Assembly (NCBI GenBank): GCA_947627135.1
Contig: CANQUV010000003.1
Location: 1 to 64,000 of the forward strand
DNA from: an uncultured Clostridia bacterium
GTDB lineage: Bacteria > Bacillota > Clostridia > Oscillospirales > Acutalibacteraceae
DNA length: 64,000 nt
Reading direction: 5' to 3'
The number at the start of each line of letters is the position of its first letter. The first letter of the stretch is position 1. The notes under the pieces are model-generated. The model saw only the letters and a program-made list of their open reading frames with translations, was not told where the DNA came from and made no database searches. The position numbers and the translations under genes are program-made. This document shows positions 28,915-37,374 of the stretch, one piece after another.

Positions 28915-28973
28915 TTATCCGGCAAATCAGTCTAAAATATAATTACAAACAAACCCCATAGGAGGTATTGAAC

Positions 28974-29813
28974 ATGGAATACATTACACTCAATAACGGA
29001 ATCAAAATGCCTATGGCCGGGATCGGTGTGTTTATGATGTCCCCTGCCGAAGCGGAGGCGTCTGTGGAAAGCGCACTGAAAAACGGCGTACGCATGATAG
29101 ATACGGCCAACGGATACATGAACGAGAGCGGCACAGGCCGCGGTATCAAGAAAAGCGGCGTGCCGAGAGAAGAAATTTTCCTTGTCACTAAGCTCTGGCC
29201 TACGGTCTATGAAAAGGAAACGGCGGTAGACGAAACCCTCTCACGGCTCGGCACAGACTACATCGACTTGCTGTTCCTGCACCAGCCCACCGCCAACTGG
29301 CGCGAAGGCTATCGGAACATCGAAAAGGCGGTCAAAACCGACAAGGTGAAAGCCATCGGGCTTTCTAATTTTCCCGATGAACTCCTTCGGGAAGCCATCG
29401 ACACTATGGAACTGAAACCCCAGGTCGTTCAGGTGGAGGCGCATCCGTACTACCCGCAGACCGAGCTGAAAAAGATTCTGGCTGAGACGGGCATGGGCCT
29501 TATGGCATGGTATCCGCTGGGCCATGGCGACAAGAGCCTACGGGAAGAACCGGTCTTTACAGAACTTGCGAAAAAGTACGGAAAGACGAACGCCCAGATC
29601 ATTCTGCGCTGGCACATTCAGAGCGGCAATGTGGTGATCCCCGGCTCCAAGAATCCCGATCACATCCGTGATAATTTTAATATCTTTGACTTTGTCCTTT
29701 CCGATGAAGATATGGCGGAAATCGCAAAGGTCAACAAAAATAAGCGGTATTACACGGCAACGCCGGAAATGCTGGCCGCCTACGCAAATATGGAGCTGCA
29801 GCCTGACCTTTGA
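28974..29813 (+). CDS. Aldo/keto reductase
   Basis: LNNGIKMPMAGIGVF, RMIDTANGYMNE, VTKLWP, LLFLHQP, IGLSNFP. Confidence 0.94.
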   Translation: MEYITLNNGIKMPMAGIGVFMMSPAEAEASVESALKNGVRMIDTANGYMNESGTGRGIKKSGVPREEIFLVTKLWPTVYEKETAVDETLSRLGTDYIDLLFLHQPTANWREGYRNIEKAVKTDKVKAIGLSNFPDELLREAIDTMELKPQVVQVEAHPYYPQTELKKILAETGMGLMAWYPLGHGDKSLREEPVFTELAKKYGKTNAQIILRWHIQSGNVVIPGSKNPDHIRDNFNIFDFVLSDEDMAEIAKVNKNKRYYTATPEMLAAYANMELQPDL

Positions 29814-29846
29814 TCTGACCACAGAACCAACAGGAGGGAGTTTATC

Positions 29847-30695
29847 ATGGAATACACGATATTGAACAATGGTGTAAAAATGCCCATGGAGGGTTTCGGC
29901 GTCTTTCAGGTGCGCGATCCGCGTGAGTGTGAGCAGGCAGTTTTGGACGCCATCAGTGTGGGGTATAGGCTGATCGACACGGCAGCGTCCTACGGAAACG
30001 AGGAAGCGGTCGGTGCGGCTCTGGGCAAGAGCGGAGCCTGCCGGGATGACCTGTTTATCACCACAAAACTGTGGGTATCTGATGCAAGCTTCGAAGGCGC
30101 GAAAAAAGCGTTTGAAAGCTCCTTACAAAAGCTGGGGCTGGAATACCTTGACCTGTATCTTCTTCATCAGCCTATGGGCGATTACTACGGCGCGTGGAAA
30201 GCCTTAGAGGAATTCTATAAGGAGGGTCGAATCCGCGCCATCGGCGTATGTAATTTCTATCCTCATGTGCTTGCGGATTTCTGCGAGACGGTGGAAGTTC
30301 TGCCCATGGTGAATCAGGTGGAACTGCATCCTTTCTTCCAGCAGCCGGATGCGCTTTCCCTTATGAAAGAATACGAAGTACAGCCGGAAGCGTGGGGTCC
30401 GTTTGCTGAAGGGCGCAACGGAATTTTCACCAACCCGGTACTGACCCAGATCGGCAAAAAGTACGGCAAATCACCCGCCCAAGTCGCTTTGCGGTGGAAC
30501 GTGCAGCGGGGCGTTGTCGTGATTCCGAAATCCACCCACAGAAACCGTATGGAGCAGAATTTCGATATCTGGAATTTCAGTCTCACTGACGAGGAAATGG
30601 CCCGCATTTCGGCTCTTGACCTCGGCCACAGCGAGATCGTCAACCATTTCGATCCGAACTTTGTCCGGACGCTCCACGGGCGTTTTGCCGGATAA
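29847..30695 (+). CDS. Aldo/keto reductase
   Basis: LNNGVKMPMEGFGVFQV, YRLIDTAASYGNE, TTKLWV, LYLLHQP, IGVCNFYP. Confidence 0.94.
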   Translation: MEYTILNNGVKMPMEGFGVFQVRDPRECEQAVLDAISVGYRLIDTAASYGNEEAVGAALGKSGACRDDLFITTKLWVSDASFEGAKKAFESSLQKLGLEYLDLYLLHQPMGDYYGAWKALEEFYKEGRIRAIGVCNFYPHVLADFCETVEVLPMVNQVELHPFFQQPDALSLMKEYEVQPEAWGPFAEGRNGIFTNPVLTQIGKKYGKSPAQVALRWNVQRGVVVIPKSTHRNRMEQNFDIWNFSLTDEEMARISALDLGHSEIVNHFDPNFVRTLHGRFAG

Positions 30696-30706
30696 AGGAG
30701 GCTATT

Positions 30707-31867
30707 ATGAACAGTTTTACCTACCGTTATCCCGTAACGGTTTATTTTGGAGAAAAAGCGGCAGAAAAGAATTTGCCCGCAGAGCTTTTAAAGGTCGGCA
30801 AAAACGTCATGTTGGCCTACGGCGGCGGGTCCGTCAAAAAGAACGGCGTTTACGACGAACTGATAGGACTTCTCACCGCTGCAGGAAAGAATGTCACAGA
30901 ATTTTCCGGCATTATGTCAAACCCCACCTACGCCAAAGTGCAAGAGGGCGCTCGTCTTGCCCGCGAGAATGAGATTAATTTCATTTTAGCCGTGGGCGGC
31001 GGCAGTGTCATCGACTGTTGCAAGGTCGTTTCGGCGCAGGCAAGGACGGATACCGATCTGTGGGAACTGGAAACCGTGAAGCACGGCGGACCCGTGGACT
31101 TGATCCCTATGGGAGCAGTGGTGACGGCTTTCGGAACGGGCGCGGAAATGAATAACGGTGCGGTCATCACGAATGAGGAAAAGAAGGTCAAAGGCCCGCT
31201 GTGGGGTGCGTTTTACGATTTTGCCATCCTCGATCCGGCCTATACCATGACCATGCCCATGAACCAGGTCATTTCCGGCGCTTTTGATGCGCTTTCCCAC
31301 TGCATGGAAACCTATATGGGTGCGCCGAGAGAAACGAATATCTCTGACGAGATCAACGAGGCATGCCAGCGCAGCATCATCCGCAACCTTCGGGCAACGC
31401 TGAAAAACCGGCAGGATAGAAAGGCGAGAAGCGAGCTGGTATGGGCGGCGGCTATGGGTGAAAACGGGATACTCAAAATCGGCAAGGTCACGGATTTCCA
31501 GGCGCATATGCTGGAACACCAACTCGGTGCGTACACAGACTGCAACCACGGGCAGGGGCTGGCGGTGATTCATCCCGTCCTCTACCGTTATATGCTTCCC
31601 GAAACCGCACCGCAGTTGGCCCGCCTCGCCGTGAGCGTCTGGGACATCGATCCTGCAGGAAAGACAGAAGCAGAGCTGGCGAACGCTTTTCTAGATGCGC
31701 TGGCATCGTTCATTAAAGAGATTGGCCTGCCGATGACATTCACGGAAATGGGCATTCCGGCCGATACGGACTATGCGGCAATCGCAGACAGCACCGTTCT
31801 CACGGTTGGCTGCTGCAAGAAATTCACGAAGGACGAACTGCTGGCGGTTCTCAATGAATGTAAATAA
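30707..31867 (+). CDS. Iron-containing alcohol dehydrogenase
   Basis: LAVGGGSVIDCCKVV, FDALSHCMETYMG, HNHGQGLAVIHP-like metal-binding motif (DCNHGQGLAVIHPVLYRY). Confidence 0.93.
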   Translation: MNSFTYRYPVTVYFGEKAAEKNLPAELLKVGKNVMLAYGGGSVKKNGVYDELIGLLTAAGKNVTEFSGIMSNPTYAKVQEGARLARENEINFILAVGGGSVIDCCKVVSAQARTDTDLWELETVKHGGPVDLIPMGAVVTAFGTGAEMNNGAVITNEEKKVKGPLWGAFYDFAILDPAYTMTMPMNQVISGAFDALSHCMETYMGAPRETNISDEINEACQRSIIRNLRATLKNRQDRKARSELVWAAAMGENGILKIGKVTDFQAHMLEHQLGAYTDCNHGQGLAVIHPVLYRYMLPETAPQLARLAVSVWDIDPAGKTEAELANAFLDALASFIKEIGLPMTFTEMGIPADTDYAAIADSTVLTVGCCKKFTKDELLAVLNECK

Positions 31868-31879
31868 GGAGGCATGGAT

Positions 31880-32121
31880 ATGGCAAAGAAACAAACGGCG
31901 GGACGGGACAGGCTCGGCACTCTCACACCCAAATTTGCGGAACTGAATGACGATGTATTGTTCGGAGAGGTATGGTCGCGGGAAGATAAATTCTCACCCA
32001 GAAACAGAAGTATGGTCACCATAGCAGCGCTGTTCACGGCTGGTATCAGGAGAAAGGAAAAGAGGAGCAGGAATTTCACCACGGAGATGTCGTGAACATT
32101 CCTGCAAATGTCAAGCACTGA
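31880..32121 (+). pseudogene. Carboxymuconolactone decarboxylase/cupin fusion with internal deletion and frameshift
   Basis: MAKKQTAGRDRLGTLTPKFAELNDDVLFGEVWSREDKFSPRNRSMVTIAAL; then in another frame GWYQEKGKEEQEFHHGDVVNIPANVKH*, a cupin C-terminal fragment. Confidence 0.7.
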
Positions 32122-32316
32122 CTCGGTTTTGCACTGATTTTTCTGCTTTATGCATATGTTTTCGTCAAAAGCTTATTATTCGTCGGTTTGCTCTTCAATT
32201 TTGTAAAACAGCATAGTTGATCCTCACGTTTTTATGATGTCTTAATTGTATCAGAGACAATGCGACAAAAAAAGGACACTTTTGCCTTCGCAACCGGTGA
32301 CAAAAAGTTTTAGATT

Positions 32317-32365
32317 GCAAAAACAACCCTCACAGAAGTTTTAAAATTCCGCAAGGGCTGTTTGC
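32317..32365. terminator. Terminator-like hairpin
   Basis: GCAAAAACAACCCT...AGGGCTGTTTGC. Confidence 0.5.
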
Positions 32366-32401
32366 ATATTTTATTCGCTAAATCTTAGAATGATTCTTTG
32401 A

Positions 32402-33436
32402 TTAATCCAACGGATAGATGCCACCGGAAAAGGAGAATTTTGTGCCTTTACTTTGTATCGCTTCAATTTCAAAGGCTTTGCAGCGGTCGTCTGCCGGATT
32501 CCACTTAACTCCCTTTTTCCCAAACGTGTATATAAATTTTCTACACCCCAAAATATTCATTTTTTTGTCGTTGCTTCCAATCTCTACATCCAATCTTTTG
32601 AAAGCTAGATGCATATCATCAGAGTATGCTTTTCCCTTTAGACCGTGGAAAGCGCAAATCACGCCGTCAAGCATGGGCTTCACTGCCGCCGCAAGATTCA
32701 GTTTTTTTCCCTTCGGGACACAGAGAGTAATTTTTACACCAAAATCGCCATCTATGCATTCGGGCGAATCTTTGCACTTGTTTATTTCTTTTTCATTCGT
32801 TTTTAAAATTTTCCAATAATCAAACGGTTTCCTATCAGCGCCGGGATTCTTGTCAATAGAAATCTTTTCCCAGCGTACCGCAGGCACAGGCCACGACTGT
32901 TCCGGTTTTGAAGACGGTTCTACCCGATAAACATATCTGCACGGAAAATTTTTTATCTCTTCTTCCGGTAGATTTAAAATTGTTTTTATCGTGTTGTCTA
33001 TATCGTTTTCTTTACTGCATTTCGCATAAATGTGTTTATCGGCGATGCCGGAAAAGGCGGATGGCTTTTTTAAGTTATAAAAAAGAATGTTGTCTAAATC
33101 AAATGTTTTTTTGTACCATGCCTTCTTGCCGTAGTCTTCCGTTTGACAGTAGTATGCTTTTAGCATTTGTCCTTCGTCTGAACACAATTTTTTCAGTTGC
33201 TCAGACAAATTCTTGCGGAAGGTATTTATCCATGGATCTTTGACGTTGTATGGGATTCGTTCTTTTGACAAGGCTAAAACAGAGTCCCCAGTGTAAGCAA
33301 TAAGGTATTGTTCCTCCCGATTTTGCTCATCATATATATACTTCAAGAATTCCTCTTTTGAAAATTTTTTCTGTTCTTGATTGAGCTTTTGAATAATTAT
33401 TAAACAGTTGCTTTTTTCTGTATCATTGCACACCAT
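32402..33436 (-). CDS. Hypothetical protein, C-terminal region weakly RusA-like
   Basis: 344-aa ORF; C-terminal VKPMLDGVICAFHGLKGKAYSDDMHLAFKRLDV. Confidence 0.6.
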   Translation of the reverse strand: MVCNDTEKSNCLIIIQKLNQEQKKFSKEEFLKYIYDEQNREEQYLIAYTGDSVLALSKERIPYNVKDPWINTFRKNLSEQLKKLCSDEGQMLKAYYCQTEDYGKKAWYKKTFDLDNILFYNLKKPSAFSGIADKHIYAKCSKENDIDNTIKTILNLPEEEIKNFPCRYVYRVEPSSKPEQSWPVPAVRWEKISIDKNPGADRKPFDYWKILKTNEKEINKCKDSPECIDGDFGVKITLCVPKGKKLNLAAAVKPMLDGVICAFHGLKGKAYSDDMHLAFKRLDVEIGSNDKKMNILGCRKFIYTFGKKGVKWNPADDRCKAFEIEAIQSKGTKFSFSGGIYPLD

Positions 33437-33496
33437 TATTTTCTTCCTCCTGATCTTTGCAGATAGTCGTCAGAGCATCTTATATTTTGTTATAAA

Positions 33497-33823
33497 TCAG
33501 TTGCTTGGGATAGTACCGGTAGTCCGCAAAAACCGAAATGTCCGTTCTTTTAAAAACTCCAAAATTGCCGCCGCACAGGCGGTGCTCCGACTCTGCCCGT
33601 ACTCGCATTGGAAAAGAATGTCCAGCCCATCCCTCTTTGCGGAAAGGATAAATTCCGCAAGCCGTTCGGACTCCGGCAGATAAGTTTCGTAGCTCAGGTC
33701 GTACTCTCTGAAAATTTCCAAATCAATGTCATGAACGGCGATTTGGAATATCCGCTCCGCCTTTCCGTTGTAATCCGGAAGTTTCGGCGGATCTTTTTCT
33801 CTGCGGCTCGGCGGTCGGCACAC
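33497..33823 (-). CDS. Dual-specificity/tyrosine phosphatase-like protein, possibly 5'-truncated
   Basis: C-x5-R signature in ILFQCEYGQSRSTACAAAILEFL; N-terminus does not look native. Confidence 0.55.
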   Translation of the reverse strand: MCRPPSRREKDPPKLPDYNGKAERIFQIAVHDIDLEIFREYDLSYETYLPESERLAEFILSAKRDGLDILFQCEYGQSRSTACAAAILEFLKERTFRFLRTTGTIPSN

Positions 33824-33977
33824 ATCCCTTGTTTTTTATTAGGGCCAAAAACAGAACATTTCGACACGGAAGTTTTAGCTCTGTATGCCGTTTGAGAACC
33901 GTTTTTAAAAATGGATTTCAACAGGTGTTTTTGTTTTAAATAATTTTAAAATTTAAGTTATGTTAATATAAATTATA

Positions 33978-34865
33978 TTAATCATCATTAATTAATTTTT
34001 TTTGAAGTGTTTCCAAAAATTTTTCAGAAGCTTTTGAAAATATTTGATACTTTTTCCATGCCACAATAAGTTCTGCACTAATTTTAGGTTCGAAGGGTAG
34101 AAAGCATAAATTGCTGTTTCCTGAAGTATTAATTAGTCTGTCAATGGATATAGCACATCCGATACCTTCCTCTACCATTATAGAAGCATTATAAATCAAA
34201 TTATAAGTACCGATTATGTTCAATTTTTCAATGGAATACCCTAAGTATCCTGAAAGTTCATTTTGAATAAGTACCTGCTTTGAACACATTATAGGAAGTC
34301 CTATAAGATTTTTTGGGTTAATGTTTTTTTGATTTGCTAATGAATTATCTTTTCTTATTAATAATCCCCATTTATCAGTTGTGGGTAACTTCAAATAATC
34401 ATATTTTTTAAAATCCGCAGAGCCTACAAATAATCCAAAATCAATGAGTCCTTTATCAAGCTTTTCCATAATATCTTCGGCATTACCGCTGTACAAATGA
34501 AATCTTATATTTGGATAGTTTTGTCTCAAATCTTTGATTGTTTTTGCAATATATCTCATAGAATCCGTTTCTCCAGCACCTATATATACATCGCCGATCA
34601 CATCTTTATCATCTGAATGAAAATCATTTTCGGTCTTATCTGCTAAATCAACAATTTCTTCTGCACGTTTTTTTAAAAACAGGCCTTCATCAGTAAGGGT
34701 GATTTTTCTTTTACCTCTGATAAATAATTTTTTACCGAGTTCATTTTCTAAATCCATTAATTGTTTAGAGAGAGTAGGCTGTGTAATATGAAGTTCGTTT
34801 GCTGCCGCAGTAATATTTTCTTTTCTTGCAACAGCAAGATAGTATCTTAAAACACGAAGTTCCAT
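33978..34865 (-). CDS. LysR family transcriptional regulator
   Basis: MELRVLRYYLAVARKENITAAANELHITQPTLSKQLMDLENELGKKLFIRGKRKITLTDEG. Confidence 0.95.
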   Translation of the reverse strand: MELRVLRYYLAVARKENITAAANELHITQPTLSKQLMDLENELGKKLFIRGKRKITLTDEGLFLKKRAEEIVDLADKTENDFHSDDKDVIGDVYIGAGETDSMRYIAKTIKDLRQNYPNIRFHLYSGNAEDIMEKLDKGLIDFGLFVGSADFKKYDYLKLPTTDKWGLLIRKDNSLANQKNINPKNLIGLPIMCSKQVLIQNELSGYLGYSIEKLNIIGTYNLIYNASIMVEEGIGCAISIDRLINTSGNSNLCFLPFEPKISAELIVAWKKYQIFSKASEKFLETLQKKLINDD

Positions 34866-35013
34866 GTTGACACTCCTAATAGTTTAATACAAAGATATTA
34901 TATTTGTTTTAAGTATTCCTGTCAACTATGGTAAATAATAATTTATAAATATTTGCTATTTTAAAAATATAGGGATATTATAATAGTAAAAAAAATACAA
35001 GGAGATTTTTATT

Positions 35014-36186
35014 ATGATGAACTTTGATTTTTTTAATCCCACAAGAATTATTTTCGGCAGCGGTAAACTTAACGAACTTGGAAATCAGACTATGCCGGGT
35101 AAAAAGGCATTACTTTTAACATCAAACGGAAAATCCGTAAAAGTAAACGGTTATCTTGAACGCACAGAAAATCAGCTTAAAAAAGCAGGAGTTGAATATG
35201 TTCTCTTTGATAAAATTATGGAAAACCCTATAAGAGAAGTAATTATGGAAGGGGCTGATTATGCAAAGAAAAATAATTGTGATTTTATAGTTGCGCTGGG
35301 CGGAGGAGCAGTTTTGGATTCTTCGGTTGCAATTTCAGCCATGGCAACCAATCCCGGAGATTTGTGGGATTATGTTTACGGCGGTACAGGAAAAGGCAAA
35401 CCACTGGTTAATAAAGGACTTCCTATTGTTACAATTACAACAACAGCAGGTACAGGTTCGGAGATAAACTGCTGGGGAGTTATATCTAACCTTGAAACCA
35501 ATGAAAAAATAGGTTTTGGAGCGGTTGAACTTAATCCCGTACTTGCAATTGTAGACCCCGAATTGATGACGACTGTACCTGCAAAATATACTGCATATCA
35601 AGGTTTTGATGCATTGTTCCATAATACAGAGGTAATGATGTCAAACGGAGTAAATATTTTAAGTGAAGCTATTGCGCTCTCAGCAATAGAAAACATTACA
35701 AAATATTTGCCTAGAGCGGTAAAGAACGGAAATGATATTGAAGCGAGAGAGCATATTGCTTATGGAAGTACAATGGCTGGAATAACAATGCAGCTTACAA
35801 GTACAACAGCACAACATAGTATGGAACATTCTATGAGTGCATATCATCATAACTTACCCCATGGTGCAGGTCTTATTATGATTTCAAAAGCATTTGCAGA
35901 ATTTTTCATAGAGAAACACGCTTGTGACGAGCAGTTTATAAAAATGGCAAAAGTAATGGGAATCAATGATGCCGATAAACCGGAAGACTTCATCACAGCA
36001 CTTGTAAAGTTACAGGAAGACTGCGGTGTTGCAGATTTAAAGATGAGCGACTACGGATTTAAGCCTGATGAATCTATGACTCTTGCAAAAGGCGCACGCT
36101 CTATGCAGGGCGGACTGTTTCTTGCAAATCCCTGCGAGATGACAGACGAAGATTGTGCAGACATTTTTGACAAATCATACAGATAA
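35014..36186 (+). CDS. Iron-containing alcohol dehydrogenase
   Basis: [52 protein letters not shown]. Confidence 0.94.
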   Translation: MMNFDFFNPTRIIFGSGKLNELGNQTMPGKKALLLTSNGKSVKVNGYLERTENQLKKAGVEYVLFDKIMENPIREVIMEGADYAKKNNCDFIVALGGGAVLDSSVAISAMATNPGDLWDYVYGGTGKGKPLVNKGLPIVTITTTAGTGSEINCWGVISNLETNEKIGFGAVELNPVLAIVDPELMTTVPAKYTAYQGFDALFHNTEVMMSNGVNILSEAIALSAIENITKYLPRAVKNGNDIEAREHIAYGSTMAGITMQLTSTTAQHSMEHSMSAYHHNLPHGAGLIMISKAFAEFFIEKHACDEQFIKMAKVMGINDADKPEDFITALVKLQEDCGVADLKMSDYGFKPDESMTLAKGARSMQGGLFLANPCEMTDEDCADIFDKSYR

Positions 36187-36196
36187 GGTGAACTAT

Positions 36197-36766
36197 ATGA
36201 ATTTAGAACAGTATTTAGACATTTTAAATTCAGGCGAACACATTGAAGCAGGTTCAGAAGTGCATTTATATATGCACAAAATTTCCCAAGAAGCGCTGCG
36301 TTTAACATCAGAATTAAACAGTAGTTATCATACACCGGAGGAAATACGAAAAATTTTTGAAAAAATCATAGGAAAGCCGGTAGATGAAACTTTTGGACTT
36401 TTTCCGCCGTTTTATACAGACTGCGGAAAAAATATAACAGTGGGTAAAAAAGTTTTTATAAATATGGGATGTAAGTTTCAGGATCAAGGCGGTATTTATA
36501 TTGATGACGGTGCACTAATTGGTCATAATGTAGTGCTTGCAACTCTCAATCACGATGTATCTCCCATTACACGTCATAGCATGACACCAAAGCCTATTCA
36601 CATTGGTAAAAATGTTTGGATTGGTGCCAATGCTGTAATTTTGCCGGGCATAACAGTGGGAGACGGTGCCATTGTAGCAGCAGGAGCAGTAGTTACCCAT
36701 GATGTACCAAATAATGCAGTAGTAGGCGGCGTTCCTTCAAAATTAATAAAAAAAGCAGAGAGATAA
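36197..36766 (+). CDS. Sugar O-acetyltransferase, left-handed beta-helix (maltose acetyltransferase-like)
   Basis: Hexapeptide repeats; [71 protein letters not shown]. Confidence 0.92.
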   Translation: MNLEQYLDILNSGEHIEAGSEVHLYMHKISQEALRLTSELNSSYHTPEEIRKIFEKIIGKPVDETFGLFPPFYTDCGKNITVGKKVFINMGCKFQDQGGIYIDDGALIGHNVVLATLNHDVSPITRHSMTPKPIHIGKNVWIGANAVILPGITVGDGAIVAAGAVVTHDVPNNAVVGGVPSKLIKKAER

Positions 36767-36769
36767 AGT

Positions 36770-37306
36770 ATGAAAAACAGTATAAAAATAATAGTTTTGC
36801 TAATTTCTATTTTTATGTTATGTAATTTATCTTCCTGTAATTCTATTGATACAATTAATTCGGAAAATGATACTGCACAACAAATTACCAAATCAAAACA
36901 AACTGAAAATTCTCAAAAAACCATAACATCAAAGAATGAAAATGTGGAAATTACAGATATTCAAATTACTTTGGGAGAAAAATCATATACAGTAAAAATG
37001 TATGATAATGCATCAGCAAAAGAGTTAATAGACAGACTTCCTATAACAATAGAAATGCAGGAATTAAACGGAAATGAAAAGTATTACTACTTTGAAAATG
37101 ATTTTCCGACAAATGAAGAAGTTGTTAAAAATATTAAGTCAGGAGAGCTTATGCTTTATGGTTCAGATTGTCTTGTACTATTCTATAAAGATTTTTCCAC
37201 ATCATATAATTATACAAGGCTTGGAGTCATAGAAGATCCGTCTGCTCTTGCTGAAGATGTGGGAAAAGAAAATATTACTGTTACATTAAAAAAGCAAGTC
37301 TGTTGA
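36770..37306 (+). CDS. Lipoprotein with cyclophilin-like domain
   Basis: Lipobox NLSSC; ITLGEKSYTVKMYDNASAKELIDRLPITIEMQELNGNEKYYYF. Confidence 0.8.
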   Translation: MKNSIKIIVLLISIFMLCNLSSCNSIDTINSENDTAQQITKSKQTENSQKTITSKNENVEITDIQITLGEKSYTVKMYDNASAKELIDRLPITIEMQELNGNEKYYYFENDFPTNEEVVKNIKSGELMLYGSDCLVLFYKDFSTSYNYTRLGVIEDPSALAEDVGKENITVTLKKQVC

Positions 37307-37318
37307 CTTGCTTTTTTA
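37288..37318 (+). terminator. Rho-independent terminator
   Basis: AAAAAGCAAGTC-TGTT-GACTTGCTTTTTTAAT. Confidence 0.8.
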
Positions 37319-37374
37319 ATATATTTTTTGTTATATTTTTAGTTATAATTAGAAATTTAAGTGATCTCAGTCTG

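Larger units (their letters stand above)
18743..33900. mobile_element. GC-richer genomic island adjacent to tRNA-Leu, with no integrase or attR seen
   Basis: Visible shift in base composition and codon usage between the tRNA-Leu 3' end and about 33.9 kb; many fragmented genes; AT-rich flanks. Confidence 0.6.

Noticed and set aside
33595-33606. GCCCGTACTCGCA resembles the tRNA-Leu 3' end (CCCGTCACTCGCA) and lies near the island's right edge, so it was considered as an attR.
   Set aside because: The match is short with a missing base, and the sequence is explained by codons of the phosphatase C-x5-R loop (CEYGQS).
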